DNA of 64,000 nt from positions 1-64,000 of the forward strand of contig NZ_CALTUX010000002.1 in the NCBI RefSeq assembly GCF_943912825.1. Direction: 5' to 3'. The notes below the pieces were generated by a model. It saw only the letters and a list, made by a program, of their open reading frames with translations. It made no database searches and had not been told where the DNA came from. Source of the DNA: an uncultured Anaerococcus sp. GTDB lineage: Bacteria > Bacillota > Clostridia > Tissierellales > Peptoniphilaceae. The position numbers and the translations under genes were made by a program. Positions 52,677-61,723 of the stretch are shown here, piece after piece (the first letter of the stretch is position 1; every line of letters begins with the position of its first letter).

Positions 52677-53612
52677 TTGAAAGACAATCAATCTTATGGC
52701 AAGCAGGAAAGCAAACAAATTCCAGCCAAAAATGTAGATGAGAGAAATACCCTTTCTAAGCAGTACAGATTTTTCTGGATGAGCTTTGCATCTATACTTA
52801 TGGCTTGTGGTACTCATTTTTTTAAATATCCCAACTCCTTTGTAATAGGTGGGGTAGAGGGTATGAGTATCATCACGTCCATGTTTGTGCCCTTTACTAG
52901 GCCACAAATCACCTTATTTTACAACTTAGTCCTCTTGGTTATTGGATTTTTTGTAATAGGAAAGAAATTTACCATAAGAACTGGCTATGTAGCCATACTT
53001 AATTCCCTAACAGCCCTACTCTTGGCAAAGGTAATCCCAGTCCATACATCCCTTACGGGCAATAAAATGTTAGAATTAATTTTTACCCTCCTCATGTCAT
53101 CAGTAGGATCGGCTATTTTATTTAACCTAGCTGCATCAAGTGGGGGTACTGATATAATAGCCATGATTATTAAAAAATACTCATCACTTGAAGTTGGCAA
53201 GGCTCTTTTGGTGGTGGATTCACTCTTTACTATAGCAGCCATAAAGATATTTGGTGTAGAAATCGGTTTGTTTTCAATCCTAGGCCTATTAATGAAGGGC
53301 ATTTGCGTAGATGTGATGATAGGGTCAATGAATGAGGCCAAATTATTTATAATCATAAGCTCAAAGACAGAAGAGCTTGGAAACTTTATAAAGGTAGATC
53401 TCAATAGGTCTGCGACAGTAATAAGTGCCAAGGGCCTATATGCGGGTAGCGATATTTCAGTATTTTTGTGCGTGACAAGCAAGTTTGAGCAGGCGAGATT
53501 TAGGTCCTTTATAAAAAAAGTCGACCCTTATTGCTTTATAACCATACTAAATACATCATCAATCATAGGCAAGGGATGGTATTCATCAGACGACCAGCTA
53601 GATAACGATTAA
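52677..53612 (+). CDS. YitT family membrane protein
   Basis: 311 residues from TTG 52677 (GGAGAAG upstream; nearby ATGs are out of frame). Polar N-terminus to about residue 30, five or six membrane segments of the YitT/DUF161 fold (GTHFFKYPNSFVIGGVEGMSII; ITLFYNLVLLVIGFFVIGKKF; LAASSGGTDIIAMII), then a C-terminal DUF2179 domain (AKLFIIISSKTEELGNFI ... GLYAGSDISVFLCVTSKFE). Transport substrate unknown for the family. Confidence 0.88.
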   Translation: MKDNQSYGKQESKQIPAKNVDERNTLSKQYRFFWMSFASILMACGTHFFKYPNSFVIGGVEGMSIITSMFVPFTRPQITLFYNLVLLVIGFFVIGKKFTIRTGYVAILNSLTALLLAKVIPVHTSLTGNKMLELIFTLLMSSVGSAILFNLAASSGGTDIIAMIIKKYSSLEVGKALLVVDSLFTIAAIKIFGVEIGLFSILGLLMKGICVDVMIGSMNEAKLFIIISSKTEELGNFIKVDLNRSATVISAKGLYAGSDISVFLCVTSKFEQARFRSFIKKVDPYCFITILNTSSIIGKGWYSSDDQLDND

Positions 53613-53634
53613 TTTAGAAAGGAGGCTTAAGGCC

Positions 53635-54501
53635 ATGAAAAAAATCTTACAAATAATTTTAATAGCAGCCTTAAGCCTCTCTTTTGTAGGAAAATCCTAC
53701 GGCCAGGAGGCTGATACAAAGGAAGATGCGTCTTCTAGCAAAAATACTGAAGTCCAAAAGCCAGCTGACAAGATAAAAATAAAAGAAGATACCAAGACCC
53801 TGGAAGAAGATAAGGGCCAGGCGGCCAAAGAACCCCTTAAGGACGAAGCAAAAAGCCAGGATGAGGCAAATAGTCCTGAGGGAGAAAATAGAAATGCTGC
53901 AAGCCAAAAGGAAGGTCCAAAGGCAGATAAGGAAGCTAAAAGCCCTGCTGATGCCAATAAAAAAGGCAAAGTTGACTACGAAAAGGTAGAAAAGGCAGTA
54001 GACGACTTGGTCGAAAAGTTAGACAAAAACTCAAACCTATCAAAGGCTCTAGAAGAGGTAAAGGTAACAATCAAGGCAAACAACGCCAATACAAGCCCTG
54101 CTTCAAACCAGGTCAATAAACAGACTGAAAAGGTCATAAGGGACTACAGCCAAAAAATCCAAGAAGCCAAGACCCCTAGCAAAAAAAAGGAGCTTGAAAA
54201 TGAGGCTGCAAGTAAGATTAAATCCATAAGCATAGATGTAAGCGAAGAAGCTAAGAAAAAGATGGAAAGTCAAATTGAGGATGAGCCTAAGAAAAGACTT
54301 ACCAAAGAAGTAAAGGTCAACCACGATAACGACATAGGCAAGATTTATGCCCTAGCACCAGCAGAGGAAGAAGAAAAAGATTATCTGAGTTTTTTTAAAA
54401 AACCTGTTATAATCATAGCTGTAATTTTAGTTCTTAGCATAGTCATAACAATTGGCATAGTAATAAAAAATAAAGAAAAAGAAGATATAGATTCTTACTA
54501 A
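53635..54501 (+). CDS. Secreted, membrane-tethered charged protein
   Basis: 288 residues. Signal peptide MKKILQIILIAALSLSFVGKSYG, a disordered acidic/lysine-rich region to about residue 115, a helical domain (EKAVDDLVEKLDKNSNLSKALEEVKVTIKANNANTSP, then repeated K/E helices to about 235), and a C-terminal membrane helix (PVIIIAVILVLSIVITIGIVI) with a basic/acidic tail. Type I topology with the bulk outside. Family not recognised. GGAGG lies 10 bp before the ATG; 22 bp after the YitT gene, so probably the same transcript. Confidence 0.72.
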   Translation: MKKILQIILIAALSLSFVGKSYGQEADTKEDASSSKNTEVQKPADKIKIKEDTKTLEEDKGQAAKEPLKDEAKSQDEANSPEGENRNAASQKEGPKADKEAKSPADANKKGKVDYEKVEKAVDDLVEKLDKNSNLSKALEEVKVTIKANNANTSPASNQVNKQTEKVIRDYSQKIQEAKTPSKKKELENEAASKIKSISIDVSEEAKKKMESQIEDEPKKRLTKEVKVNHDNDIGKIYALAPAEEEEKDYLSFFKKPVIIIAVILVLSIVITIGIVIKNKEKEDIDSY

Positions 54502-54506
54502 AAAAA

Positions 54507-54527
54507 GAGGCCCTAGGGCCTCTATTT
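54507..54527. terminator. Bidirectional terminator between convergent genes
   Basis: GAGGCCC-TA-GGGCCTC (54507-54522) with A6 on the left and TATTTTA on the right; serves the secreted-protein gene and rubredoxin. Confidence 0.8.
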
Positions 54528-54535
54528 TAATATTA

Positions 54536-54694
54536 TTATTCTTGAGCTTCGAACATGTCTTTGCCAACACCACATACTGGGCAAACCCAATCTTCTGGAA
54601 GTTGATCAAATTCTGTACCTGCTTCAATTCCGTTATCAACATCACCTTCTGCTGGATCGTAAATATATCCGCATGCTGTACAAACGTATTTCAT
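54536..54694 (-). CDS. Rubredoxin
   Basis: 52 residues: [18 protein letters not shown] start, [22 protein letters not shown] end. Cys5, Cys8, Cys38 and Cys41 form the mononuclear iron site in the two CxxCG-type knuckles. Small cytoplasmic electron carrier, used in anaerobes to reduce superoxide reductase, rubrerythrin or flavodiiron proteins. AAAGGAGA lies 6 bp before the ATG. Its likely reductase is the flavoprotein at 28063-29244, which is unlinked. TATAAT on the minus strand (54729-54734) is the probable -10. Confidence 0.97.
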   Translation of the reverse strand: MKYVCTACGYIYDPAEGDVDNGIEAGTEFDQLPEDWVCPVCGVGKDMFEAQE

Positions 54695-54857
54695 TGAATG
54701 TCTCCTTTCATTTTTTACTTGTAATTACATTATACCCGTAAATTGAATAATAAAAACAGAAATTTACAAATCCAATTAAAATTCGTTATTTTTTCTGTAA
54801 ATTTCAAAAAGTTGATAGTAAAAATAAAAATCGGGTATCAAGTAGTTAGGAGAGGCT

Positions 54858-55232
54858 ATGGAGATAATCAGGGCGGTCATAAATTCTGACCTTAAAGATA
54901 TAAAAAAATTTAGAGATAAGCTTTTGGCTTTGTTAGAAGATAGGGATTATGACAAGGACTATATCTTCAAACTTAGGCTTATATTAGATGAGCTTACAAC
55001 AAATTCCTATAAGCATGGCAATATGAAAGATAGGCTTAAGCTTATAGAAATATGTGTCAAACTCACGGACACCTATTCCTATATCAAGGTAAAAGACCAA
55101 GGCAAGGGGATATGTAGGAAAGAATCCACAGATTTATTTGCAGAAAATGGCAGAGGAATAAGGCTTGTCGAAAGCTTGTCGGATGAGCTAGTAGTATGTG
55201 AAAATGCTATTGCTTGTTTGGTATATATATAA
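54858..55232 (+). CDS. Anti-sigma-factor-like ATP-binding protein (RsbW/SpoIIAB type)
   Basis: 124 residues. GHKL ATPase core: N-box LILDELTTNSYKHGN (near residue 44), G1 box KVKDQGKGI (near 78), G2 box ENGRGIRLVESLSDEL (near 97). The family includes serine kinases that bind sigma factors and phosphorylate anti-anti-sigma partners. No sigma factor or STAS partner is encoded nearby, so the partner is unknown. GGAGAGG site before the ATG; terminator follows. Confidence 0.85.
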   Translation: MEIIRAVINSDLKDIKKFRDKLLALLEDRDYDKDYIFKLRLILDELTTNSYKHGNMKDRLKLIEICVKLTDTYSYIKVKDQGKGICRKESTDLFAENGRGIRLVESLSDELVVCENAIACLVYI

Positions 55233-55268
55233 AGTGCTTTGATATAATAAATTAAAAGCGCTTTTTTT
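55231..55268 (+). terminator. Terminator after the anti-sigma-like gene
   Basis: AAAGTGCTTT (55231-55240) pairs with AAAGCGCTTT (55255-55264), one wobble, then T. Confidence 0.7.
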
Positions 55269-55279
55269 GTTGATAATAA

Positions 55280-55307
55280 TTGATAATTAATTAACGTTAG
55301 GTATAAT
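55280..55307 (+). promoter_or_regulatory. typA promoter
   Basis: TTGATA (55280-55285), 16-bp spacer, TATAAT (55302-55307). Confidence 0.68.
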
Positions 55308-55343
55308 ATATTGATAGAATTTGTTAGTAAGAAAGAAGGAAAT

Positions 55344-57161
55344 ATGTTAAGAGAAGATGTTAGAAATGTAGCAATTATTGCCCACGTAGACCACGGTAAG
55401 ACAACCCTAGTAGATGGTCTTTTAAAAACATCAGGTCTATTCAGAGACAACGAAGAAGTAAAAGAAAGAGTAATGGACTCTGATACAATCGAAAAAGAAC
55501 GTGGTATAACAATTCTTGCCAAAAATACAGCAGTATCCTATAAGGATATGAAAATAAATATTATAGATACACCAGGCCATGCCGACTTTGGTGGAGAGGT
55601 AGAAAGGGTTCTAAACATGGCTGAATCAGTAGTACTTGTAGTAGACAGCCACGAAGGACCAATGCCACAAACCAAGTTTGTACTAAAAAAGGCCATAGAA
55701 TTAGGCCTTCCTGCCATTATTTGTATAAATAAGGTAGATAGGCCAGATGAGAGAATAGATGAAGTAGAAGATGAGATCCTTGACCTATTCATATCCCTAG
55801 ATGCAGATGAATCCTACCTTGAAAGTCCTTTTGTATATGCATCAGCCAAAAATGGTTGGGCATCACTTGAAAAGGGCGTAGTTAAGGAAGATATGACTGA
55901 TCTTCTAGATACAATTATTGAATATACACCAGCCTTTGAAGCAGAAGAAGATACAGGCTTTAAGGTTTTAGTTTCAACAACAGACTATAATGAGTACCTA
56001 GGAACTATAGCTATAGGCAAGGTTGAATGCGGAATAATTAAGAAAAACGCCCAAGCGGTAATCACAAATTACAACGAGCCAGATAGGCTTGTAAAGGCCA
56101 AGGTAGTAACAATTTATGAATTTGACGGTCTAAGCAGGGTAGAAGTAGAAGAAGCTAAATTTGGTTCAATTGTAGCCCTATCAGGTATGGAAGATATAAA
56201 TGTAGGAGATACAATCGGTACAGAAGAAGACCACGAACCAATTGAATTTACAAAGATATCTGAACCAACCCTATCAATGACCTTCTCAGTAAATGATTCA
56301 CCATTTGCAGGTCGTGATGGAAAATATGTAACCTCAAGACACCTTAGAGATAGATTACTTAAGGAAGCAGAAACAGATGTTTCCCTAAGGGTAGAGTCAA
56401 CAAACACCACAGAAGCCTTCAAGGTATCAGGTAGGGGCGAGCTTCACCTATCAGTATTAATCGAAAACTTAAGACGTGAAGGCTATGAATTCCAAGTATC
56501 AAAACCTGAAGTAATGTATAAGACTGATGAAAACGGCAAGAAGCTAGAACCAATTGAAATTGCTACAGTAGATGTTGATGAAGTCTACACTGGATCAATA
56601 ATAGATAAGCTTGGCCGTAGGAAGGGTGAGATGATAGACATGCACCCATCATCATCAGGCTACACCAGACTTGTATTTAGAATACCTGCTAGAGGCCTTA
56701 TAGGTTACAGGACAGAATTCATGACCGATACCAAGGGAACAGGAATCCTAAATACCGAATTTGAAGGTTATGATAGGTACAAGGGAGACCTTGATAAAAG
56801 ACAACTAGGTTCCCTAATAGCTACAGAAAAGGGTATAGCAACAGCCTATGGTCTAAATGCAGCCCAATCTAGAGGTCAATTATTCATAGAACCAGGTGAA
56901 GAAATCTACGAAGGCCTCATAGTAGGATCAAATGCCAAGGGCCTTGATATAGACGTAAATGTCTGCAGAAAGAAAAAGATGACCAACACCAGGGCAAGCG
57001 GAAACGATGATGCAATCGTCCTTACACCAGCTAAAAAGATGAGTGTAGAAGAAATGATGGAATTTGTAGAAGAAGATGAGCTAATCGAGGTAACACCTCA
57101 TAATCTAAGGATTAGAAAGAAAATATTAGACGCAACAAAGAGATACAAATCAAAGAAATAG
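55344..57161 (+). CDS. typA: Ribosome-associated GTPase TypA/BipA
   Basis: 605 residues from ATG 55344 (GAAGGAAA upstream; the start 33 bp earlier lacks a ribosome site). Translational GTPase: G1 AHVDHGKTTL (near residue 13), switch I with EKERGITI, G3 DTPGHADFGGEV, G4 NKVD. Domains II, III and V follow, and the BipA-specific C-terminal domain has the LNTEFEGYDRYKGD and LTPAKKMSVEEMMEFVEEDELIEVTP motifs. Acts in 50S assembly, especially under stress. First of a likely typA-57172-rex-ABC-F run. Confidence 0.97.
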   Translation: MLREDVRNVAIIAHVDHGKTTLVDGLLKTSGLFRDNEEVKERVMDSDTIEKERGITILAKNTAVSYKDMKINIIDTPGHADFGGEVERVLNMAESVVLVVDSHEGPMPQTKFVLKKAIELGLPAIICINKVDRPDERIDEVEDEILDLFISLDADESYLESPFVYASAKNGWASLEKGVVKEDMTDLLDTIIEYTPAFEAEEDTGFKVLVSTTDYNEYLGTIAIGKVECGIIKKNAQAVITNYNEPDRLVKAKVVTIYEFDGLSRVEVEEAKFGSIVALSGMEDINVGDTIGTEEDHEPIEFTKISEPTLSMTFSVNDSPFAGRDGKYVTSRHLRDRLLKEAETDVSLRVESTNTTEAFKVSGRGELHLSVLIENLRREGYEFQVSKPEVMYKTDENGKKLEPIEIATVDVDEVYTGSIIDKLGRRKGEMIDMHPSSSGYTRLVFRIPARGLIGYRTEFMTDTKGTGILNTEFEGYDRYKGDLDKRQLGSLIATEKGIATAYGLNAAQSRGQLFIEPGEEIYEGLIVGSNAKGLDIDVNVCRKKKMTNTRASGNDDAIVLTPAKKMSVEEMMEFVEEDELIEVTPHNLRIRKKILDATKRYKSKK

Positions 57162-57171
57162 GAGGATTTGG

Positions 57172-57771
57172 ATGGTAAATAAGTTTGAAAGAAGATTAAG
57201 CATAGGTCTTGTCTTCTTTGTAATCATCTTATTTCTCCTAACTATCTCTCAAAGGTTTGTGGATGGATGGCTATTTAACCTAGGCTGGTACCTTTCCTTT
57301 ATTATCAGCTGGATACTAATGCTAGTCTATGGTTTTTATGTCCTCCTAGATAAAAATGCTAGAGGATATTCAATACTTACAGCCATAATCACAAGCCTAG
57401 CCTTTGGGCTATTATCAATCCATGGCCTGTCAGCCCTAGCTAGATTTTTTAGGGTCTTGCCAACAAACTTGGCCATAAACAATGAGTTTTTCATAGCAAA
57501 CAATCAGCTGATATTTTATTCTTGTCTGATAGTAGTTTATTTTTTTCACATGATAAACGCTATCCTACATAGGCAAAAGGAAACTGAGCCAAAGAAAGAA
57601 ATAGAAGAGAAAAGCCTGGAAGAACTCAGACAAACCAGAGATAATAAGCTCGATGCAATAATAGCTGAGATTGATAGTCAGGAGAATTCAGATAAGCTCA
57701 CAGATGAAGATAGACAGATACTAAACTCTCATCTCTTAGATGAGGCTAGCAACAAGGAATCGGAGAATTAG
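57172..57771 (+). CDS. Integral membrane protein of unknown function
   Basis: 199 residues: four membrane segments (about 12-33, 38-58, 67-88 and 108-128), then a charged cytoplasmic tail of about 65 residues (ETEPKKEIEEKSLEELRQTRDNKLDAIIAEIDSQENSDK). Not recognised. GGAGG sits directly after the typA stop; ends 2 bp before rex. Confidence 0.72.
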   Translation: MVNKFERRLSIGLVFFVIILFLLTISQRFVDGWLFNLGWYLSFIISWILMLVYGFYVLLDKNARGYSILTAIITSLAFGLLSIHGLSALARFFRVLPTNLAINNEFFIANNQLIFYSCLIVVYFFHMINAILHRQKETEPKKEIEEKSLEELRQTRDNKLDAIIAEIDSQENSDKLTDEDRQILNSHLLDEASNKESEN

Positions 57772-57773
57772 TT

Positions 57774-58403
57774 ATGAATAAGCAAAACATTTCATTGTCA
57801 GTAATCAAAAGACTTCCAAAATATTATAGGTATTTGGAAAGTATCAACGAAAAAGGAATAATCAGAGTATCTTCTAAAGAATTATCCGAGATAACCGGCC
57901 TTACAGCCAGCCAAATCAGACAAGACTTAAACCACTTTGGTTGTTTTGGCCAACAAGGCTATGGCTACAATGTAAAGGAATTAATTGGAGAATTATCAAA
58001 GATAATAGGTGTTGACAAAAAATATAAGATAGTCCTAATAGGCTACGGAAATATAGGTCACGCCCTCTACCAATACAAGTCCTTTAGAGATCTAGGCTAT
58101 GATTTTGAAGCAGTCTTTGATAAGGAAGAATTCACACACGAAGAATTAAAAGTCCAAAAAATTGATGACCTAAAAGACTTCCTTAAAAATAACAAGGTAG
58201 ACATAGGCATAATAGCAACACCAAAAACAGTAGCCCAAGAAATAGCAGATATCCTTTGCGATGCTGGAATCAAAGGCATTTGGAACTTCTCACCAGTCGA
58301 TTTAAAGGTAAAAAACGGAGTGGTAATAGAATCAGTTCACCTAGATGAATCTCTATTCACCCTAACATATTTTATGAATTCACCAGAGGATTTTATATTT
58401 TAG
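57774..58403 (+). CDS. rex: Redox-sensing transcriptional repressor Rex
   Basis: 209 residues. N-terminal winged helix (VIKRLPKYYRYLESINEKGIIRVSSKELSEITGLTASQIRQDLNHFGCFGQQGYGY) and a Rossmann domain with VLIGYGNIGHAL (near residue 84) for NAD(H); closing domain-swapped helix. Rex senses NADH/NAD+ and de-represses fermentation genes when NADH accumulates. The ABC-F gene starts immediately after its stop. Confidence 0.96.
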   Translation: MNKQNISLSVIKRLPKYYRYLESINEKGIIRVSSKELSEITGLTASQIRQDLNHFGCFGQQGYGYNVKELIGELSKIIGVDKKYKIVLIGYGNIGHALYQYKSFRDLGYDFEAVFDKEEFTHEELKVQKIDDLKDFLKNNKVDIGIIATPKTVAQEIADILCDAGIKGIWNFSPVDLKVKNGVVIESVHLDESLFTLTYFMNSPEDFIF

Positions 58404-60332
58404 ATGAATGTAATAAGCGTATCAAACTTGGCCAAAGAATATCCTGGTAAGGAAGTATTTTCTGGCCTAAGTTTTAATTTAGAAAAGGGGGACAAGGCAG
58501 GACTAGTTGGAATCAACGGGGCTGGCAAGTCTACCCTTTTTAATATATTAACAGGAAAATTAAGAGCAGATGAGGGAAAAATTTTCATCCCCCAAGAAGT
58601 AAAAGTAGGCTATCTGGAGCAAATTTTAAGCATCGATAGCCACATGACAATTTATGAATATTGCCTAGCCATCTTTGATGATATGATAAGGCTTGAAGAA
58701 GACATAAGAGACCTTGAAAAAAAGATGAGCCAGGAAAAGAATGAAGAAAAATTAGCAGAAATAATGGAAGACTACACCAGAAAGTCTGACCTCTTCCACC
58801 AAAAAAACGGCTACGCCATCAAGAGTGAGCTAGAAGGAACCCTCACAGCCATGGGCTTTGATAGGGAGGACTTTGATAAGGAAATAGCAGTATTATCAGG
58901 TGGCCAAAAGGCCAGGGTAGAACTAGCAGGTCTTTTATTAGAAAAGCCAGACCTCCTTCTTTTAGATGAGCCAACCAACCACCTAGATATAAAGGCAATC
59001 AACTTCCTAGAAACCTTCATCAAAAACTACCAGGGTACAGTCATAATAATATCCCACGATAGGTATTTTTTAGACGCCACAGTAAATAGGATGATGGTCC
59101 TAGAATATGGAAGGCTTACTTCCTATAATGGCAACTACACGACCTTCATGACCCAGAGGAAAAAAGACAGGGACGTCTACCTCCACCAATATAAGAGCCA
59201 GCAAAAAGAAATCGAACGCCAAGAAGAAATCATTGACAGGCTCAAAAACCTAGGAGGATCCAAGAGAAAAAGAGGCATATCCCAATCAAGGTCTAGGCAA
59301 AAACTTCTAGACAAGATGGAAAAAATGGAAAAGCCAATAGAATTACAAGACACTATGAGTCTTAAATTTAGCCCGAGAATCCAATCAGGTATGGATGTCC
59401 TAAAGGTAGAAAAACTAGCTAAATCCTTTGATTATAGGGAGATTTTCAAAAATATTTCCTTTGATATCTACAGAAATGAAAGGGCGGCCATAATCGGAGA
59501 TAATGGGGTAGGCAAGACCACCCTCTTTAAAATAATCCTTAAGGAAGAGATGCCAGATCAAGGCACAGTCAAGCTTGGCCAATCTGTAAACATAGGCTAC
59601 TTCGACCAAGAGCAAAAATCTCTAAACTTAGAAAACACCATCTTTGATGAGATAAGAGAGGCTTACCCAAGGCTTACAAACTTTGAAATAAGGTCCTACC
59701 TTGCCAAATTTATGTTCTACGATGAAGACGTCTTTAGGGAAATTGGCGAACTATCCGGTGGGGAAAGGGCTAGGATATCCCTCCTTAAGCTAATGATATC
59801 AGATTGTAACTTCATCCTCATGGATGAGCCAACCAACCACCTAGACATTGACTCAAAGGAAATCCTAGAAGATGCCATCCTAGATTTCGAGGGAACTCTT
59901 TTGATAATTTCTCACGACAGGTATTTCCTAAATAAAATCGCAAGCAAAATCCTAGATATGCAAAATGACCAGATAGACCTCTACCTAGGCAACTACGATT
60001 ATTATAGGGAAAAGCTCAGAGAAGCAAGCCTGACAGATGAAGAAAGACAAGTAGTAAGCAAGACCCAAATCAAAAAGGAAAGAAAAAAGGAAAAGCTAAA
60101 GAAAAGCGAAATCAAGGCCAAAAAGAACAAGATTAGAGACATAGAAAAGGAAATGAAGGAAACTGACCTCCTTATCAAAGACCTCACAAAAGAAAGCCTG
60201 GCTGAGGGTTTTTATAACGACCAAGACAGAGTCGCCCAAGTCTTTAAAGAAATCAAGGACCTTGAGGAAAAAAGAGATGACCTTGATGAAGTTTGGCTAG
60301 ACCTTAATTTAGAATTAGAAGAAGATGATTAG
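58404..60332 (+). CDS. ABC-F family ATPase
   Basis: 642 residues, two fused ATPase domains and no membrane part. Domain 1: GINGAGKST, LSGGQKARVELA, LLLDEPTNHLDI, HDRYFLD. The linker (about 240-310) has the P-site-tRNA-facing charged helices. Domain 2: GDNGVGKTT, LSGGERARISLL, MDEPTNHLD. The C-terminal coiled coil (TQIKKERKKEKLKKSEIKAKKN) is typical of Uup/YdiF-type translation factors. Probably acts on ribosomes; antibiotic protection cannot be decided from sequence. Starts 1 bp after rex. Confidence 0.92.
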   Translation: MNVISVSNLAKEYPGKEVFSGLSFNLEKGDKAGLVGINGAGKSTLFNILTGKLRADEGKIFIPQEVKVGYLEQILSIDSHMTIYEYCLAIFDDMIRLEEDIRDLEKKMSQEKNEEKLAEIMEDYTRKSDLFHQKNGYAIKSELEGTLTAMGFDREDFDKEIAVLSGGQKARVELAGLLLEKPDLLLLDEPTNHLDIKAINFLETFIKNYQGTVIIISHDRYFLDATVNRMMVLEYGRLTSYNGNYTTFMTQRKKDRDVYLHQYKSQQKEIERQEEIIDRLKNLGGSKRKRGISQSRSRQKLLDKMEKMEKPIELQDTMSLKFSPRIQSGMDVLKVEKLAKSFDYREIFKNISFDIYRNERAAIIGDNGVGKTTLFKIILKEEMPDQGTVKLGQSVNIGYFDQEQKSLNLENTIFDEIREAYPRLTNFEIRSYLAKFMFYDEDVFREIGELSGGERARISLLKLMISDCNFILMDEPTNHLDIDSKEILEDAILDFEGTLLIISHDRYFLNKIASKILDMQNDQIDLYLGNYDYYREKLREASLTDEERQVVSKTQIKKERKKEKLKKSEIKAKKNKIRDIEKEMKETDLLIKDLTKESLAEGFYNDQDRVAQVFKEIKDLEEKRDDLDEVWLDLNLELEEDD

Positions 60333-60373
60333 AAGGGAAAAAACAAGGGTATTTATACCCTAAGGAGAAAATT

Positions 60374-60943
60374 ATGGGAAAATTAATGAAATTTCTCTAT
60401 TCTTTGATGTTAATAGTTTTAATCCTCTTAGGAGCCTTGTTTTTGGCCTTGGGAATTGATATTAATAATTTTGCCAATACTCTTATGGAAGTTGAATTAC
60501 TTAGAGATTTAATATCAAATGAAGTCTTTGTTAAAGGGTTTTTCATAAGTATCGGTGTACTTTTAATAATCTTTTCAATCATAATCCTAGTTACCCTTAA
60601 GAAAAATTCCAACAAGGGCTTTGATGTATTGATAGAAGATGAAAAAGGAAGCGTGCTTATAGCCCAAAGATCTTTAGAATCATCTATAAAATCATCAGTT
60701 AATAAGTTTTTAGGCCTTGAAACCATAAAGGCAAGGGCGAAAATTATTGACAATAACAAGCTTGAGGCAAAAATATTAGTAGATGACTATTCAGATCAAG
60801 CAATCGACAAGCTTGCCGAAAGAGTAAGAGAAGAAATAAAAACAAGCTTAACCAATCTTACAGGACTTGATGAAATAAAAATCGACCTAAAGATTGAAAA
60901 GAAAGAAAAGCAAAAAGAGAAGAGAGAAAATGCAAGATATTAA
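60374..60943 (+). CDS. amaP: AmaP-type alkaline shock membrane anchor
   Basis: 189 residues. Two membrane segments (about 5-27 and 53-75) with KGFFISIGVLLIIFSIIILVTLKK, then a cytoplasmic domain (VLIAQRSLESSIKSSVNKFLGLETIKARAKI...EIKIDLKIEKKEKQ), as in AmaP proteins that tether Asp23 to the membrane. First gene of an amaP-DUF2273-Asp23 operon; AGGAG site. Confidence 0.85.
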   Translation: MGKLMKFLYSLMLIVLILLGALFLALGIDINNFANTLMEVELLRDLISNEVFVKGFFISIGVLLIIFSIIILVTLKKNSNKGFDVLIEDEKGSVLIAQRSLESSIKSSVNKFLGLETIKARAKIIDNNKLEAKILVDDYSDQAIDKLAERVREEIKTSLTNLTGLDEIKIDLKIEKKEKQKEKRENARY

Positions 60944-61214
60944 CAAGGACACAAATCATACTATATATGATGTAGAGATGAGAAAGCTTGATAATAGGGA
61001 AAATAATAAAAAATTTCTTCTTGCTTTCTATCAATTAAACAAAGGAAAAATAATCTCCACAATTCTCAGCCTCATCACCCTTATCTGCCTATTTAACTTT
61101 GGGTTTTTCAAGACCTTGGGTATCTGGGTAGTGATGGTAATAGGCTATTTTGTAGGAGCTTATTTTGACAAAGATGTAAGAGTGCTTCAAATAATTAGGA
61201 AAATTATAAATTAA
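60930..61214 (+). CDS. DUF2273 membrane protein
   Basis: 94 residues from ATG 60930 (GAGAAGAGAG upstream; the TTG 36 bp earlier lies within the amaP end and reads only basic residues). A charged N-terminus, then two membrane segments (KIISTILSLITLICLFNFGFF and LGIWVVMVIGYFVGAYF). DUF2273 proteins sit between AmaP and Asp23 in Gram-positive alkaline shock operons and probably help membrane localisation. Confidence 0.88.
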   Translation: MQDINKDTNHTIYDVEMRKLDNRENNKKFLLAFYQLNKGKIISTILSLITLICLFNFGFFKTLGIWVVMVIGYFVGAYFDKDVRVLQIIRKIIN

Positions 61215-61223
61215 GGAGAAGAC

Positions 61224-61679
61224 ATGACAGATAATCTAAATAAGGAAATTAAAAAAGATTTAAACGAAGGCAGAGAATTGGAATATGAAGAAAGCAAACT
61301 TATTATTGAAGATAAGGTAGTTGCAAAAATTGCAAGAATTGCCATCAATCAAGTAGATGGCATCCTTGAAATGAAGGGCAATATAGCTGATTCAATCGGT
61401 TCATTTTTTGGATCTAGCGAAAGAAGAACAGCAGGTGTTAATGTAGAAGTTGGAGAAAGAGAAGCAAAGATTAACCTTGATGTAATAATCGAATATGGTA
61501 AAAACGCAAGGGAAATCTTTAACAACATTCAAAGAGTAGTAAGCGCCAATGTTAGAGAGATGACTGGCCTTGAAGTTGTGACAATAAATGTAGATGTTGT
61601 GGATGTTCTAACCAGAAAAGAATACCAAGAAAAACAACAAGCAAACTCTGAAGCAGATAAAAAACAAAACAATTACTAA
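61224..61679 (+). CDS. Asp23/Gls24 family envelope stress protein
   Basis: 151 residues. Core motifs of the family: IIEDKVVAKIARIAINQVDGILEM (near residue 29), VNVEVGEREAKINLDVIIEYGKNAREIFNNIQRVVSANV and MTGLEVVTINVDVVDVL. A cytoplasmic protein recruited to the membrane by AmaP, associated with cell-envelope homeostasis. AAGGAG site; last gene of the operon, followed by a hairpin. Confidence 0.95.
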   Translation: MTDNLNKEIKKDLNEGRELEYEESKLIIEDKVVAKIARIAINQVDGILEMKGNIADSIGSFFGSSERRTAGVNVEVGEREAKINLDVIIEYGKNAREIFNNIQRVVSANVREMTGLEVVTINVDVVDVLTRKEYQEKQQANSEADKKQNNY

Positions 61680-61681
61680 AG

Positions 61682-61706
61682 ATAAGGCCTGCGAAGCGGG
61701 CCTTAT
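61682..61706 (+). terminator. Hairpin after the Asp23 gene
   Basis: ATAAGGCC (61682-61689) with GGCCTTAT (61699-61706), loop of 9 nt. No long T run, so partial read-through into the AI-2E gene is possible. Confidence 0.6.
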
Positions 61707-61723
61707 AAATTTAAAGAGGGAAT